Assembly: GCA_002706585.1 (NCBI GenBank)
Contig: PALU01000031.1
Span: 1 to 7,336, forward strand
Direction of reading: 5' to 3'
DNA length: 7,336 nt
Source of the DNA: Rickettsiales bacterium
GTDB taxonomy: Bacteria; Pseudomonadota; Alphaproteobacteria; TMED127
The translations under genes were made by a program, and so were the position numbers. Position 1 is the stretch's first letter. Every line of letters starts with the position of its first letter. The notes under the pieces were generated by a model. The model made no database searches, was not told the DNA's origin, and worked only from the letters and a program-made list of their open reading frames with translations. Of this stretch, positions 1 through 5,981 are shown one piece after another.

Positions 1-4
1 GTTT

Positions 5-610
5 TTAATTTTTCTTGGAAATGCAAAATACAACTTGATAGGCCAATAAATTTTTTAAAAAATTACTTTTCATTTCAAAACCATTCTCATTTAAAAGAAT
101 GAAATTGTTTATATTTATTTTTTTATTTTTACAAAAATTAATAAAGTCATTACAGGAACAAAGGTGAATATTTGGTGTATCAAACCATTCAAAAGGAAGG
201 ATTTTATTTTTTGGCATTAGACCGTTAAATAAAAAATCTTTCCTAACTTTCCAAAATCCAAAATTTGGGAAGGATATTATAGCTCTTTTTCCTATTCTTA
301 TTAAATTGTGTATAACCTTGTCAGGATATATCATGGCTTGAATAGTTTGACTAAGAATTACAGTTGAAAAGGTATTAGATGGATAATCACTTAAATCAAA
401 ATTTGCATCTCCTTGAATAACAGACAAACCTTTCTTTACACACTGATTAACACCATTTTGTTTTAGTTCAATTCCTCTGCAATTAACATTTTTAGTCTTT
501 GATAAAAAATCAAGTAGTTTACCATCGCCACATCCAACATCTAAAACTTTCTCTTCTTTTTGAATAAGCTTAGCTATAACAGATAAATCATTTCTTAAAT
601 TATTCTTCAT
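5..610 (-). CDS. metW: MetW, methionine biosynthesis methyltransferase-fold protein
   Basis: This is a complete 201-residue protein of the MetW family, a class I SAM-methyltransferase fold that partners MetX in homoserine acylation in many proteobacteria; its own chemistry is poorly defined. The SAM-binding motif I is seen as VLDVGCGDGKLL (about residues 23-34), followed by an acidic strand end (GIEL, 46-49). Family-typical blocks follow: GLSVIQGDA, VILSQTIQA, RIGKRAIISFPNFGFW and DTPNIHLCS. Length matches the family (about 200 residues). The start is ATG at 608-610, 4 nt after the metX stop, so the two are almost certainly co-transcribed and perhaps translationally coupled. The stop is TAA. 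The gene is intact, unlike its neighbour metX. No Shine-Dalgarno motif is obvious. The family call is very secure; the molecular role is known only by association with MetX. Confidence 0.95.
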   Translation of the reverse strand: MKNNLRNDLSVIAKLIQKEEKVLDVGCGDGKLLDFLSKTKNVNCRGIELKQNGVNQCVKKGLSVIQGDANFDLSDYPSNTFSTVILSQTIQAMIYPDKVIHNLIRIGKRAIISFPNFGFWKVRKDFLFNGLMPKNKILPFEWFDTPNIHLCSCNDFINFCKNKKININNFILLNENGFEMKSNFLKNLLAYQVVFCISKKN

Positions 611-614
611 AGTT

Positions 615-1733
615 TCATAATTTCATAATTTTTATTTGTCCATCTAAAAAACCTTTTAAAATTGAATGAAACTCAGGTTCTTTGAGTAAAAATGCATCAT
701 GTCCTTTATCAGTTTTAATTTCTACAAAACTTACCATTGCACTAGAACTATTTAAGGATCTAATAATTGTTTTTGTCTCTGAAGTTGGAAAAAGCCAATC
801 TGATGTAAAAGAAAAAAAACAAAATTTGATATTGCTATTACTAAAAATCTTTGCAAGTCCCCCTTTATTGATAGACAAATCAAAATAATCCATTGCTTTG
901 GTTATATATAAATAACTGTTAGCATCAAACCTTTCTACAAAAGATATTCCTTGGTGTTTTAGATAACTTTCAATCTGAAACTCGGTATTGAAATTAAATG
1001 AAAGAAGTTTTTTATCTTGAAGATTTCTTCCAAACTTTCTTTGCAATGCTGACTCTGAAAGATAAGTTATGTGGGCAATCATTCTAGCAACAGCTAAGCC
1101 TCTTTTGGGGTAATTGTTTTTTTTATAGTAATTTCCTTTAAACCAATTAGGGTCAGCCATAATTGCTTGTCTACCTATTTCATGAAATGCTATATTTTGT
1201 GCAGAATGACGATAAGAAGTTGCTATTGGGATGATTGCATTTACTCTGTTACTAAACTTAGCACCCCATTCTAATGTTTGCATACCCCCCATTGACCCCC
1301 CAACAACAGCAAATAGTTTTTTAATTCATAAAACTCTAATTAATTTTTCCTGAGCTCTTACCATATCACCAATAGTAATTACGGGAAAAGAAAGGCCATA
1401 TGGGGTTTTTGTTTTGGGATTTAGTGATGATGGTCCAGAGCTTCCCATACATCCTCCTAAAACATTAGTACAAATAACATAAAAGACGTTTGTATCTATA
1501 ACTTTTCCAGGACCGATTAAAATATTCCACCAACCATCTCTTTTCGTTATAGGGTTTTTTCCAGAACAATATTGATCTCCTGTTAATGCATGGCAAACTA
1601 ATATTGCATTGGATTTTTTTTTGTTTAATTTACCATAGGTCATATATGCCAATTCACATTTTTGTAAAAGTTTTCCCGAGTCAAGTTTTATTGATTCTTT
1701 AAGAACTATTTTTTTACTTTCAAAATTTTTCAT
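615..1733 (-). pseudogene. metX: Homoserine O-acetyltransferase (MetX), interrupted by one in-frame TGA
   Basis: MetX is an alpha/beta-hydrolase-fold enzyme that transfers an acyl group (acetyl, in some members succinyl) from CoA to L-homoserine, the committed step of methionine synthesis. The gene reads as 372 codons from ATG 1731-1733 to TGA 615-617 with a single in-frame TGA at codon 136 (1326-1328). There is no frameshift. Before the stop are CHALTGDQ, GWWNILIGPGK, NVLGGCMGSSGPSS and FPVITIGDMV. After it, without a break, come [16 protein letters not shown] (codons 137-152) and the rest of the family. The triad is present as Ser147 (GGSMGG), Asp312 (SDWLFP) and His345 (GHDAFLL). The Ser codon lies upstream of the next ATG (1290-1292), so re-initiation there would give a protein without its nucleophile. 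The 135-residue front half also lacks the whole triad. The length is normal for the family and both halves remain well conserved, which points to very recent inactivation, a sequence error (GGA to TGA is the simplest change) or read-through. It is first in an operon with metW. Confidence 0.9.
1326..1328 (-). other. In-frame premature TGA within metX
   Basis: On the minus strand the codons read GTT TTA TGA ATT AAA AAA CTA, giving V-L-stop-I-K-K-L. MetX proteins usually have L-G-I followed by K-L-F at this point, so the stop most simply replaces a GGA Gly codon by one G-to-T change. The reading frame continues without a stop for another 236 codons to the expected C-terminus. TGA also serves as the terminal stop of metX (615-617) and of the DUF218 gene (4500-4502), and Trp is encoded by TGG, for example in metW, so the standard code appears to apply. 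Confidence 0.93.
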
Positions 1734-1749
1734 AATTTTTTTAATATGA

Positions 1750-1777
1750 TTGACTTAAGACGCATCATAACTATGTT
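1750..1777 (+). promoter_or_regulatory. Predicted sigma70-type promoter of hisC-tyrC
   Basis: A -35 box TTGACT (1750-1755) is followed after 16 nt by TATGTT (1772-1777) as the -10. The -10 is weaker than that of the opposing promoter, since its last bases deviate from consensus apart from the final T. A start near 1784 would give a leader of about 37 nt before ATG 1821. It uses the same TTGACT and the same 16-nt spacer as the opposing metX promoter, and the two sites share 14 bp (1764-1777). This rests on motif reading only. Confidence 0.5.
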
Positions 1778-1791
1778 GAGAAAGTAGTCAA
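1764..1791 (-). promoter_or_regulatory. Predicted sigma70-type promoter of metX-metW
   Basis: On the minus strand a -35 box TTGACT (1791-1786) is followed after 16 nt by a -10 box TATGAT (1769-1764). Each box differs from consensus by one base. The predicted start near 1757 would leave a leader of roughly 24 nt before the metX ATG, too short for a SAM riboswitch. The site overlaps most of the plus-strand promoter predicted for hisC. This rests on motif reading only. Confidence 0.6.
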
Positions 1792-1820
1792 AATAAATTT
1801 ATTTGCTAATATCATATACA

Positions 1821-2924
1821 ATGAAGAAACAAATAATTCAAAATATTGTAAAACCTTCCATTAACAAGATTACAAAATATATCCCCGGCGAATCAAAAAT
1901 CTTGGGAAATAATAAAATTATTAAGTTATCATCTAATGAATCACCTTTTAAATTACCTAAATCTTTATTTTCAAAACTAAAAATCGTGCTAGAAAAAAGT
2001 AATCTTTATCCAGATGGAGATTCTAGATTATTAAAAAAAACTATCTCAGAAGTGTTTAAATTAAATCCTAGACAAATTATTTGTGGAAACGGATCTGATG
2101 ATATTTTATCTGTTATTTGTCAAACATTTGCAAGAGAAAAAGGAGAGGTAATATGCAACGAATTTGGATTTATATATTATCCTATAATTGCAAGAGCAGC
2201 AGGGGCAGAGGTTGTAATAGCCAAATCAAATGGTATTTCAATTAGTTGTGATAATATTTTAAAAAAAATTTCAAATAAAACAAATTTAATTTTCTTGGCA
2301 AATCCAAACAATCCTACCGGATCCATTATATTTAGAAATGAACTTGAAAATTTTATAAATAAGATTCCAAAAAATATAATTCTCGTCTTAGATGGTGCTT
2401 ATGCAGAATTTATTGTTGATAAAAATTACACTGATGGTTTAGACCTAATAAGGAAATTTCCTAATTTAATAATTACGAGAACATTCTCAAAGATTTTCGC
2501 ACTTGCTGGATTAAGATTAGGTTGGGCGTATTCTAACAAAGAAATAATTGATCTCTTAGAAAAAGTAAGAGGACCTTTTAATGTCAACTCAATTGCACAA
2601 AAAATGGGTAGTATAATATTACGTGATAAAAAATTTTTAAAAAAATCTATAGAACATAATCTTAAATGGCAAAAAAAATTACCAAAAATTATTAATGAAA
2701 TTGGATTACAAGCATTTGAAACTTATACAAATTTTGTATTGGTCAAAGTAGATAAAAGAAAGTTTGATAAAAATAAAATAATCGAGGGTCTCCAAAAGAA
2801 AAGAATTATTGTTAGAGAATTAAATAATTATGGTCTTAAGGATTACTTTCGTGTATCAATTGGCACCAATGAAGAACTCAATTTTTTTATTAAAAATTTA
2901 AGAGCCCAAGTAAAGAAGTATTAA
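1821..2924 (+). CDS. hisC: Histidinol-phosphate / aromatic aminotransferase (HisC family)
   Basis: This is a 367-residue PLP-dependent class I/II aminotransferase. HisC converts imidazole-acetol phosphate to L-histidinol phosphate with glutamate as amino donor; HisC paralogs next to a TyrC-type dehydrogenase often also transaminate prephenate, phenylpyruvate or hydroxyphenylpyruvate. Visible motifs are KLSSNESPF (35-43), YPDGDSRLL (63-71), CGNGSDDIL (88-96), the NPNNPTG PLP loop (161-167), VLDGAYAEF (189-197, with the PLP-pyridine Asp191 and Tyr194) and TFSK (221-224) with the Schiff-base Lys224, followed by GLRLGW. The C-terminal YFRVSIGT carries the substrate-carboxylate Arg. The start is taken as ATG 1821; an in-frame TTG at 1803 would add six residues but is less likely. 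The downstream dehydrogenase begins 4 nt after the TAA stop. The length is normal for HisC. The family is secure; histidine versus aromatic use cannot be separated from sequence alone. Confidence 0.92.
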   Translation: MKKQIIQNIVKPSINKITKYIPGESKILGNNKIIKLSSNESPFKLPKSLFSKLKIVLEKSNLYPDGDSRLLKKTISEVFKLNPRQIICGNGSDDILSVICQTFAREKGEVICNEFGFIYYPIIARAAGAEVVIAKSNGISISCDNILKKISNKTNLIFLANPNNPTGSIIFRNELENFINKIPKNIILVLDGAYAEFIVDKNYTDGLDLIRKFPNLIITRTFSKIFALAGLRLGWAYSNKEIIDLLEKVRGPFNVNSIAQKMGSIILRDKKFLKKSIEHNLKWQKKLPKIINEIGLQAFETYTNFVLVKVDKRKFDKNKIIEGLQKKRIIVRELNNYGLKDYFRVSIGTNEELNFFIKNLRAQVKKY

Positions 2925-2928
2925 TACT

Positions 2929-3810
2929 ATGCCTGATAAAATTGAAAAAATATCCATTATTGGACCCGGCTTAATTGGTTCCTCTTTAGGACTTGTACTA
3001 AAAAAAAAAAATATGGTTACTAAAATAGTTGGAATTGATCATTCTTCTTCTAATCTTAAAAATGCTCTAAAAAATGGCTCCATAGATCTTGCCTCAAATA
3101 AAATTGGAGAAACTATTTCTAATAGTAATATTATTTTTATATGTACGCCGGTAAGTCAAATTAATAAAATAATACTTAAAGTCATTCCATTTGCGAATAA
3201 AGAAACAATTATAACTGATGTTGGTTCAGTAAAAAATATTTTTCTAAAATCCACTTTAAACCTTATAAAAAAAAAATGTAAAATTGTTCCTGGGCATCCA
3301 ATAGCTGGAACAGAATATTCTGGTGCTATAAATGCAGATTCTGAATTATTTAAAAATAAGTGGTGTATTTTAACACCAAAAAATAAAAAAGATCCTGAAG
3401 TAAAAATTATAGAAAATTTATGGAAAGGAATAGGCATGAAAATATCAATAATGACAGCTGAAGAACATGATAAAATTATGTCAGTTACATCTCACCTACC
3501 ACATTTAATTGCGTTTACAATAGTTGGTACAGCTTTTAATATGAGTGTAAAAAAAAAGAAAGATCTTTTAAATTTTTCTGCTGGTGGTTTTAGAGATTTT
3601 ACAAGAATTGGTTCTTCGGATCCAAAAATGTGGTCTGATATCTTTTTAAAGAATAAAAAATATCTTTTAAAAACACTAGCAAGCTTCAATGATGATCTTA
3701 ACAAATTAAGAAATCTTATTGTTAAGACTGATGAACAAAAAATTATCAGTCTTTTAAAAAGGACGAAAAAAATTAGGAAAGAAATCATTCAAGTTGAAAA
3801 GAAACTATAA
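2929..3810 (+). CDS. tyrC: Prephenate/arogenate dehydrogenase (TyrA/TyrC family)
   Basis: This is a 293-residue NAD(P)-dependent dehydrogenase that oxidatively decarboxylates prephenate to 4-hydroxyphenylpyruvate, or arogenate to tyrosine. The N-terminal Rossmann motif is IIGPGLIGSSLG (about 10-21), with an acidic strand-2 end (GIDHS, Asp37) favouring NAD over NADP. Further motifs are DVGSVK (97-102), PGHPIAGTE (121-129, catalytic His123), the helical-domain SHLPH (188-192) and FRDFTRIGSSDP (221-232), whose Arg226 is expected to bind the substrate carboxylate. Most relatives have Ala where Gly228 stands in TRIGSS. There is no fused chorismate mutase domain and no ACT domain, as expected for the short TyrC form. 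The start is ATG, 4 nt after hisC, so one transcript is likely. The pair suggests a dehydrogenase plus aminotransferase route to tyrosine. The 3' end faces plsC with 3 nt between the stop codons. The family is certain; the substrate preference is not. Confidence 0.92.
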   Translation: MPDKIEKISIIGPGLIGSSLGLVLKKKNMVTKIVGIDHSSSNLKNALKNGSIDLASNKIGETISNSNIIFICTPVSQINKIILKVIPFANKETIITDVGSVKNIFLKSTLNLIKKKCKIVPGHPIAGTEYSGAINADSELFKNKWCILTPKNKKDPEVKIIENLWKGIGMKISIMTAEEHDKIMSVTSHLPHLIAFTIVGTAFNMSVKKKKDLLNFSAGGFRDFTRIGSSDPKMWSDIFLKNKKYLLKTLASFNDDLNKLRNLIVKTDEQKIISLLKRTKKIRKEIIQVEKKL

Positions 3811-3813
3811 TCA

Positions 3814-4503
3814 TTATTTTTTAAATATTTTATCAATCTTTTTTTTAGCTACTTCTTTGTTTTTTAACTTTTTAATTACTGGAAAAATTTCAACATTTAT
3901 CAAACCTTTATCCTTTCTAAATTTTTTATTTCTCCAAAAAAAACCTGAATTATGTCTAAGTGGTAAAATTGGAAGATTTAAAACTTTATGTATTGCAAAA
4001 AAACCTAAATTAATTTTCTTATTTTCATTGGGTTCAACTCTTGTACCTTCTGGAAAAATCACAAAAATTTTTTTACCTAATCTTTTTTGATTAGAAATTG
4101 ATTTAATTACATGTTTTAAAGAATGGGTTTTTTTGTCTCTATCAATAAAAATAAATCCAATTTTTTTAAAATATAAAGAAAAAATTGGAACTCTTTTTAA
4201 TTCCTTTTTTAGAATAAAAACCGGGCAATTAAAATAATATGCAAAAAAAAAAGTTTCCCAAGCTGACTGATGATTACTAACCAGAAGGAATGGTTTATCT
4301 TTAGGAATATTATTTACTCCTGTAATACTAAAATTAATTCCGAGAATTAACTTTGATAAATAAATTGTGCATTTACTCCAGAATCTTCCAAGAAAAATTG
4401 TAAATTTTGTAGTAAAAAATTTTACAGGAGAAAAGAAAGAAAAATATAGAAAAGTTCCAGTATAAAAAATAATATAAAATAAAAAGCTTCTTAATATTCT
4501 CAT
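3814..4503 (-). CDS. plsC: 1-acyl-sn-glycerol-3-phosphate acyltransferase (PlsC family)
   Basis: This is a 229-residue membrane-associated acyltransferase of the PlsC/LPLAT family, expected to acylate lysophosphatidic acid to phosphatidic acid in phospholipid synthesis at the inner membrane. A hydrophobic N-terminus (about residues 5-26) gives a membrane anchor. The catalytic block is NHQSAWET (77-84), an H-X4-E form in place of the commoner H-X4-D. Block III is FPEGTR (150-155), and a proline-containing hydrophobic stretch, NLPILPL (176-182), corresponds to block IV. The C-terminus is highly basic. The ATG start (4501-4503) overlaps the stop of the DUF218 gene in an ATGA arrangement, indicating translational coupling at the end of the lysA-ftsE-ftsX run. 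No Shine-Dalgarno motif is visible. The stop is TAA. Other LPLAT-fold roles such as lysolipid or ornithine-lipid acylation are possible, so the exact substrate is inferred from the family. Confidence 0.88.
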   Translation of the reverse strand: MRILRSFLFYIIFYTGTFLYFSFFSPVKFFTTKFTIFLGRFWSKCTIYLSKLILGINFSITGVNNIPKDKPFLLVSNHQSAWETFFFAYYFNCPVFILKKELKRVPIFSLYFKKIGFIFIDRDKKTHSLKHVIKSISNQKRLGKKIFVIFPEGTRVEPNENKKINLGFFAIHKVLNLPILPLRHNSGFFWRNKKFRKDKGLINVEIFPVIKKLKNKEVAKKKIDKIFKK

Positions 4504-5096
4504 AAATTAATTATAAGTGTGTACAAGACTTTAAAATACTCAAAAAAGATTAACTTGATATGAAATGTAGGATCAGAGCTAAAATCTATATGATTAATTG
4601 CTGGTACCATTATAATTTCAAATTCTGGTAATCTATTTTTTACTACAATAAATGCTCTTGGAAGATGGTAATATGAACTTACCAGAATTAATTTGTTAAC
4701 TTCTTTATTTTTTTCAAGCCAACGTTCTACTTCAAACACATTTTCATTCGTATTTTTGGCAGTATTATCGAAACTAATACAACATTCAAATAAATAATTT
4801 CCATTACTATTTTTATCAAGCTTAGTTTTGATATCAGTTTTAGATAAAACACTCGAAATAAATAATTTTTCACCATATCCATTTTGTAAAAGTTCTATTC
4901 CCTTCTCTATTCTACCTTTTCCACCCGTTAGTACAACAATACCAACCCCAGATGATGATTTATATTCTTCTTTTAAATAATACCTCTTAGGAAAAGTATC
5001 GAATAGAAAAATATTCCACCATATCAGGCTTGCTAAAAGTGCAAGAAAAAAAAATAGTAGGATTTTTTTAAATTTTATCAAAAAACCTTTTTTCAA
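4500..5096 (-). CDS. YdcF-like DUF218 membrane-anchored protein
   Basis: This is a 198-residue protein of the DUF218 (YdcF/SanA/ElyC) family. The function is not established in general; some members affect envelope integrity or polyprenyl-carrier and peptidoglycan metabolism. A basic N-terminus followed by one hydrophobic segment (about 12-32) suggests a single inner-membrane anchor with the domain outside the cytoplasm. Family motifs are GIVVLTGGKGRIEKGIELL (52-70), the acidic/Asn-rich DNTAKNTNEN (110-119) and LVSSYYHLPRA (138-148). There is no ATG at the 5' end: the longest form starts with TTG at 5094-5096, overlapping the end of ftsX by 29 nt. An alternative TTG at 5079-5081 has an AAGG tract about 4 nt upstream and would shorten the overlap to 14 nt. 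The TGA stop overlaps the plsC start. Position between ftsX and plsC fits an envelope role, which is inferred. Confidence 0.8.
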   Translation of the reverse strand: MKKGFLIKFKKILLFFFLALLASLIWWNIFLFDTFPKRYYLKEEYKSSSGVGIVVLTGGKGRIEKGIELLQNGYGEKLFISSVLSKTDIKTKLDKNSNGNYLFECCISFDNTAKNTNENVFEVERWLEKNKEVNKLILVSSYYHLPRAFIVVKNRLPEFEIIMVPAINHIDFSSDPTFHIKLIFFEYFKVLYTLIINL

Positions 5097-5979
5097 AAAA
5101 ATAAAATAGATAAGCTGTTAAATAAATTAACAATAAAACTAAAAATATTATAAGAAAAGAAATTAATAAGAAAAAATTTTTTAAATTAGTATCAATTACA
5201 GGTGAGTAATCTGAAAAATGTAAACTAGATCCAAAAATTTTTAAAATAATTGTAGAAATAACAAAAACAAAAATAATGCTTAAAATTGCTCCAGGTATAA
5301 TTTTTTTAATTACTTCGTAAGAAATACTCCTAGCCATATCAAAGCTTTTGGCACCAATTATTTGAAGCATTTCAAGAAATTTTAAGTTTGCAACTAATGT
5401 AGCTTTAGTAACTGTTAAAATTAGAAAAGCAAATAAAATACTAACTAATACAAGCATAAAAAATATAAAAAATTTTATCCTGTTTATAATTATAGAAACT
5501 TCATAAATTTCATCCTTATGTTGATATTCTTCAAAAATTCTATCCTCAACTATTTCCTCAAGACCTGGCAAAACTAGTAAATCATTTTCACTACTAAATT
5601 CTATTTGAAAAATTAAAGGCATTCCAATGCCAGAAAATTCATTAAGGTTTTCTAAGCCTAATCTATCTTTAATTGTTTGTTTGTCTAAAATTCTATATTT
5701 TTCTATTAAACTATTTTCAGTAATAAGATTAACTATATTTTCATTAATTGATAATGGAATTGTTTTTTCATTTTCTTTTGGACTTATAATGTAGGTTATT
5801 TTCTTTGATTCGTTTTCCATCCAACTACTTGAGAATTTATAAAAGTTAAAATAAAGACTTACATGAATTGCTATTAAGCTTATTATGATAAAAGATAATG
5901 CATGAAAGAATTTTTCATCCTCATTAAAAAATATTTTTTTTAAAACTTGATTAAAATTTATATTTATTATTTTTTTCAT
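5068..5979 (-). CDS. ftsX: Cell division protein FtsX (permease-like)
   Basis: This is a 303-residue integral membrane protein. FtsX pairs with the ATPase FtsE at the division septum, where FtsEX transmits ATP-driven conformational change to peptidoglycan hydrolases or their activators rather than importing a solute. The FtsX topology is visible: a cytoplasmic N-terminus (1-24), TM1 (about 25-44), a large periplasmic domain (about 45-165), then TM2 (168-190), TM3 (226-248) and TM4 (268-294). Between TM2 and TM3 lies the characteristic cytoplasmic segment FLEMLQIIGAKSFDMARS (201-218), which resembles the FtsE-contacting coupling helix (the I-G-A core). The ATG start is 2 nt after the ftsE stop, and the 3' end overlaps the DUF218 gene. 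Length and topology fit the family. Primary sequence is diverged, as is usual for FtsX, so the call rests on topology, the I-G-A segment and adjacency to ftsE. No EnvC-like periplasmic partner is encoded here. Confidence 0.87.
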   Translation of the reverse strand: MKKIININFNQVLKKIFFNEDEKFFHALSFIIISLIAIHVSLYFNFYKFSSSWMENESKKITYIISPKENEKTIPLSINENIVNLITENSLIEKYRILDKQTIKDRLGLENLNEFSGIGMPLIFQIEFSSENDLLVLPGLEEIVEDRIFEEYQHKDEIYEVSIIINRIKFFIFFMLVLVSILFAFLILTVTKATLVANLKFLEMLQIIGAKSFDMARSISYEVIKKIIPGAILSIIFVFVISTIILKIFGSSLHFSDYSPVIDTNLKNFFLLISFLIIFLVLLLIYLTAYLFYFFEKRFFDKI

Positions 5980-5981
5980 TT

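Noticed and set aside
682..888. Plus-strand open frame of 68 codons inside metX
   Set aside because: It is fully antisense to conserved MetX coding sequence and has no recognisable motifs.
1326..1328. Genome-wide reassignment of TGA as a sense codon (Gly or Trp)
   Set aside because: TGA ends the DUF218 gene exactly at the plsC start (4500-4502) and also ends metX (615-617). Trp is encoded by TGG, and no other gene in the window has an in-frame TGA.
1326..1328. Selenocysteine at the metX TGA
   Set aside because: The position is Gly in the family and is not a redox or catalytic site, and no convincing stem-loop was seen directly downstream in this A+T-rich stretch.
1734..1820. SAM riboswitch (SAM-II or SAM-V type) upstream of metX
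   Set aside because: The predicted leader is only about 24 nt, and the conserved pseudoknot elements could not be found in the 87-nt spacer.
1803..1820. TTG 1803 as the hisC start
   Set aside because: ATG 1821 gives a normal HisC N-terminus, and the six extra residues have no family support.
3156..3788. Two minus-strand open frames (3156-3437 and 3492-3788) inside tyrC
   Set aside because: Both lie opposite well-conserved TyrA-family motifs and encode unremarkable Phe/Ile-rich peptides, as expected for shadows in A+T-rich DNA.
3794..4090. Plus-strand open frame of 98 codons across the tyrC-plsC junction
   Set aside because: Its sequence is antisense to plsC, including the FPEGTR block, and no independent signal supports it.
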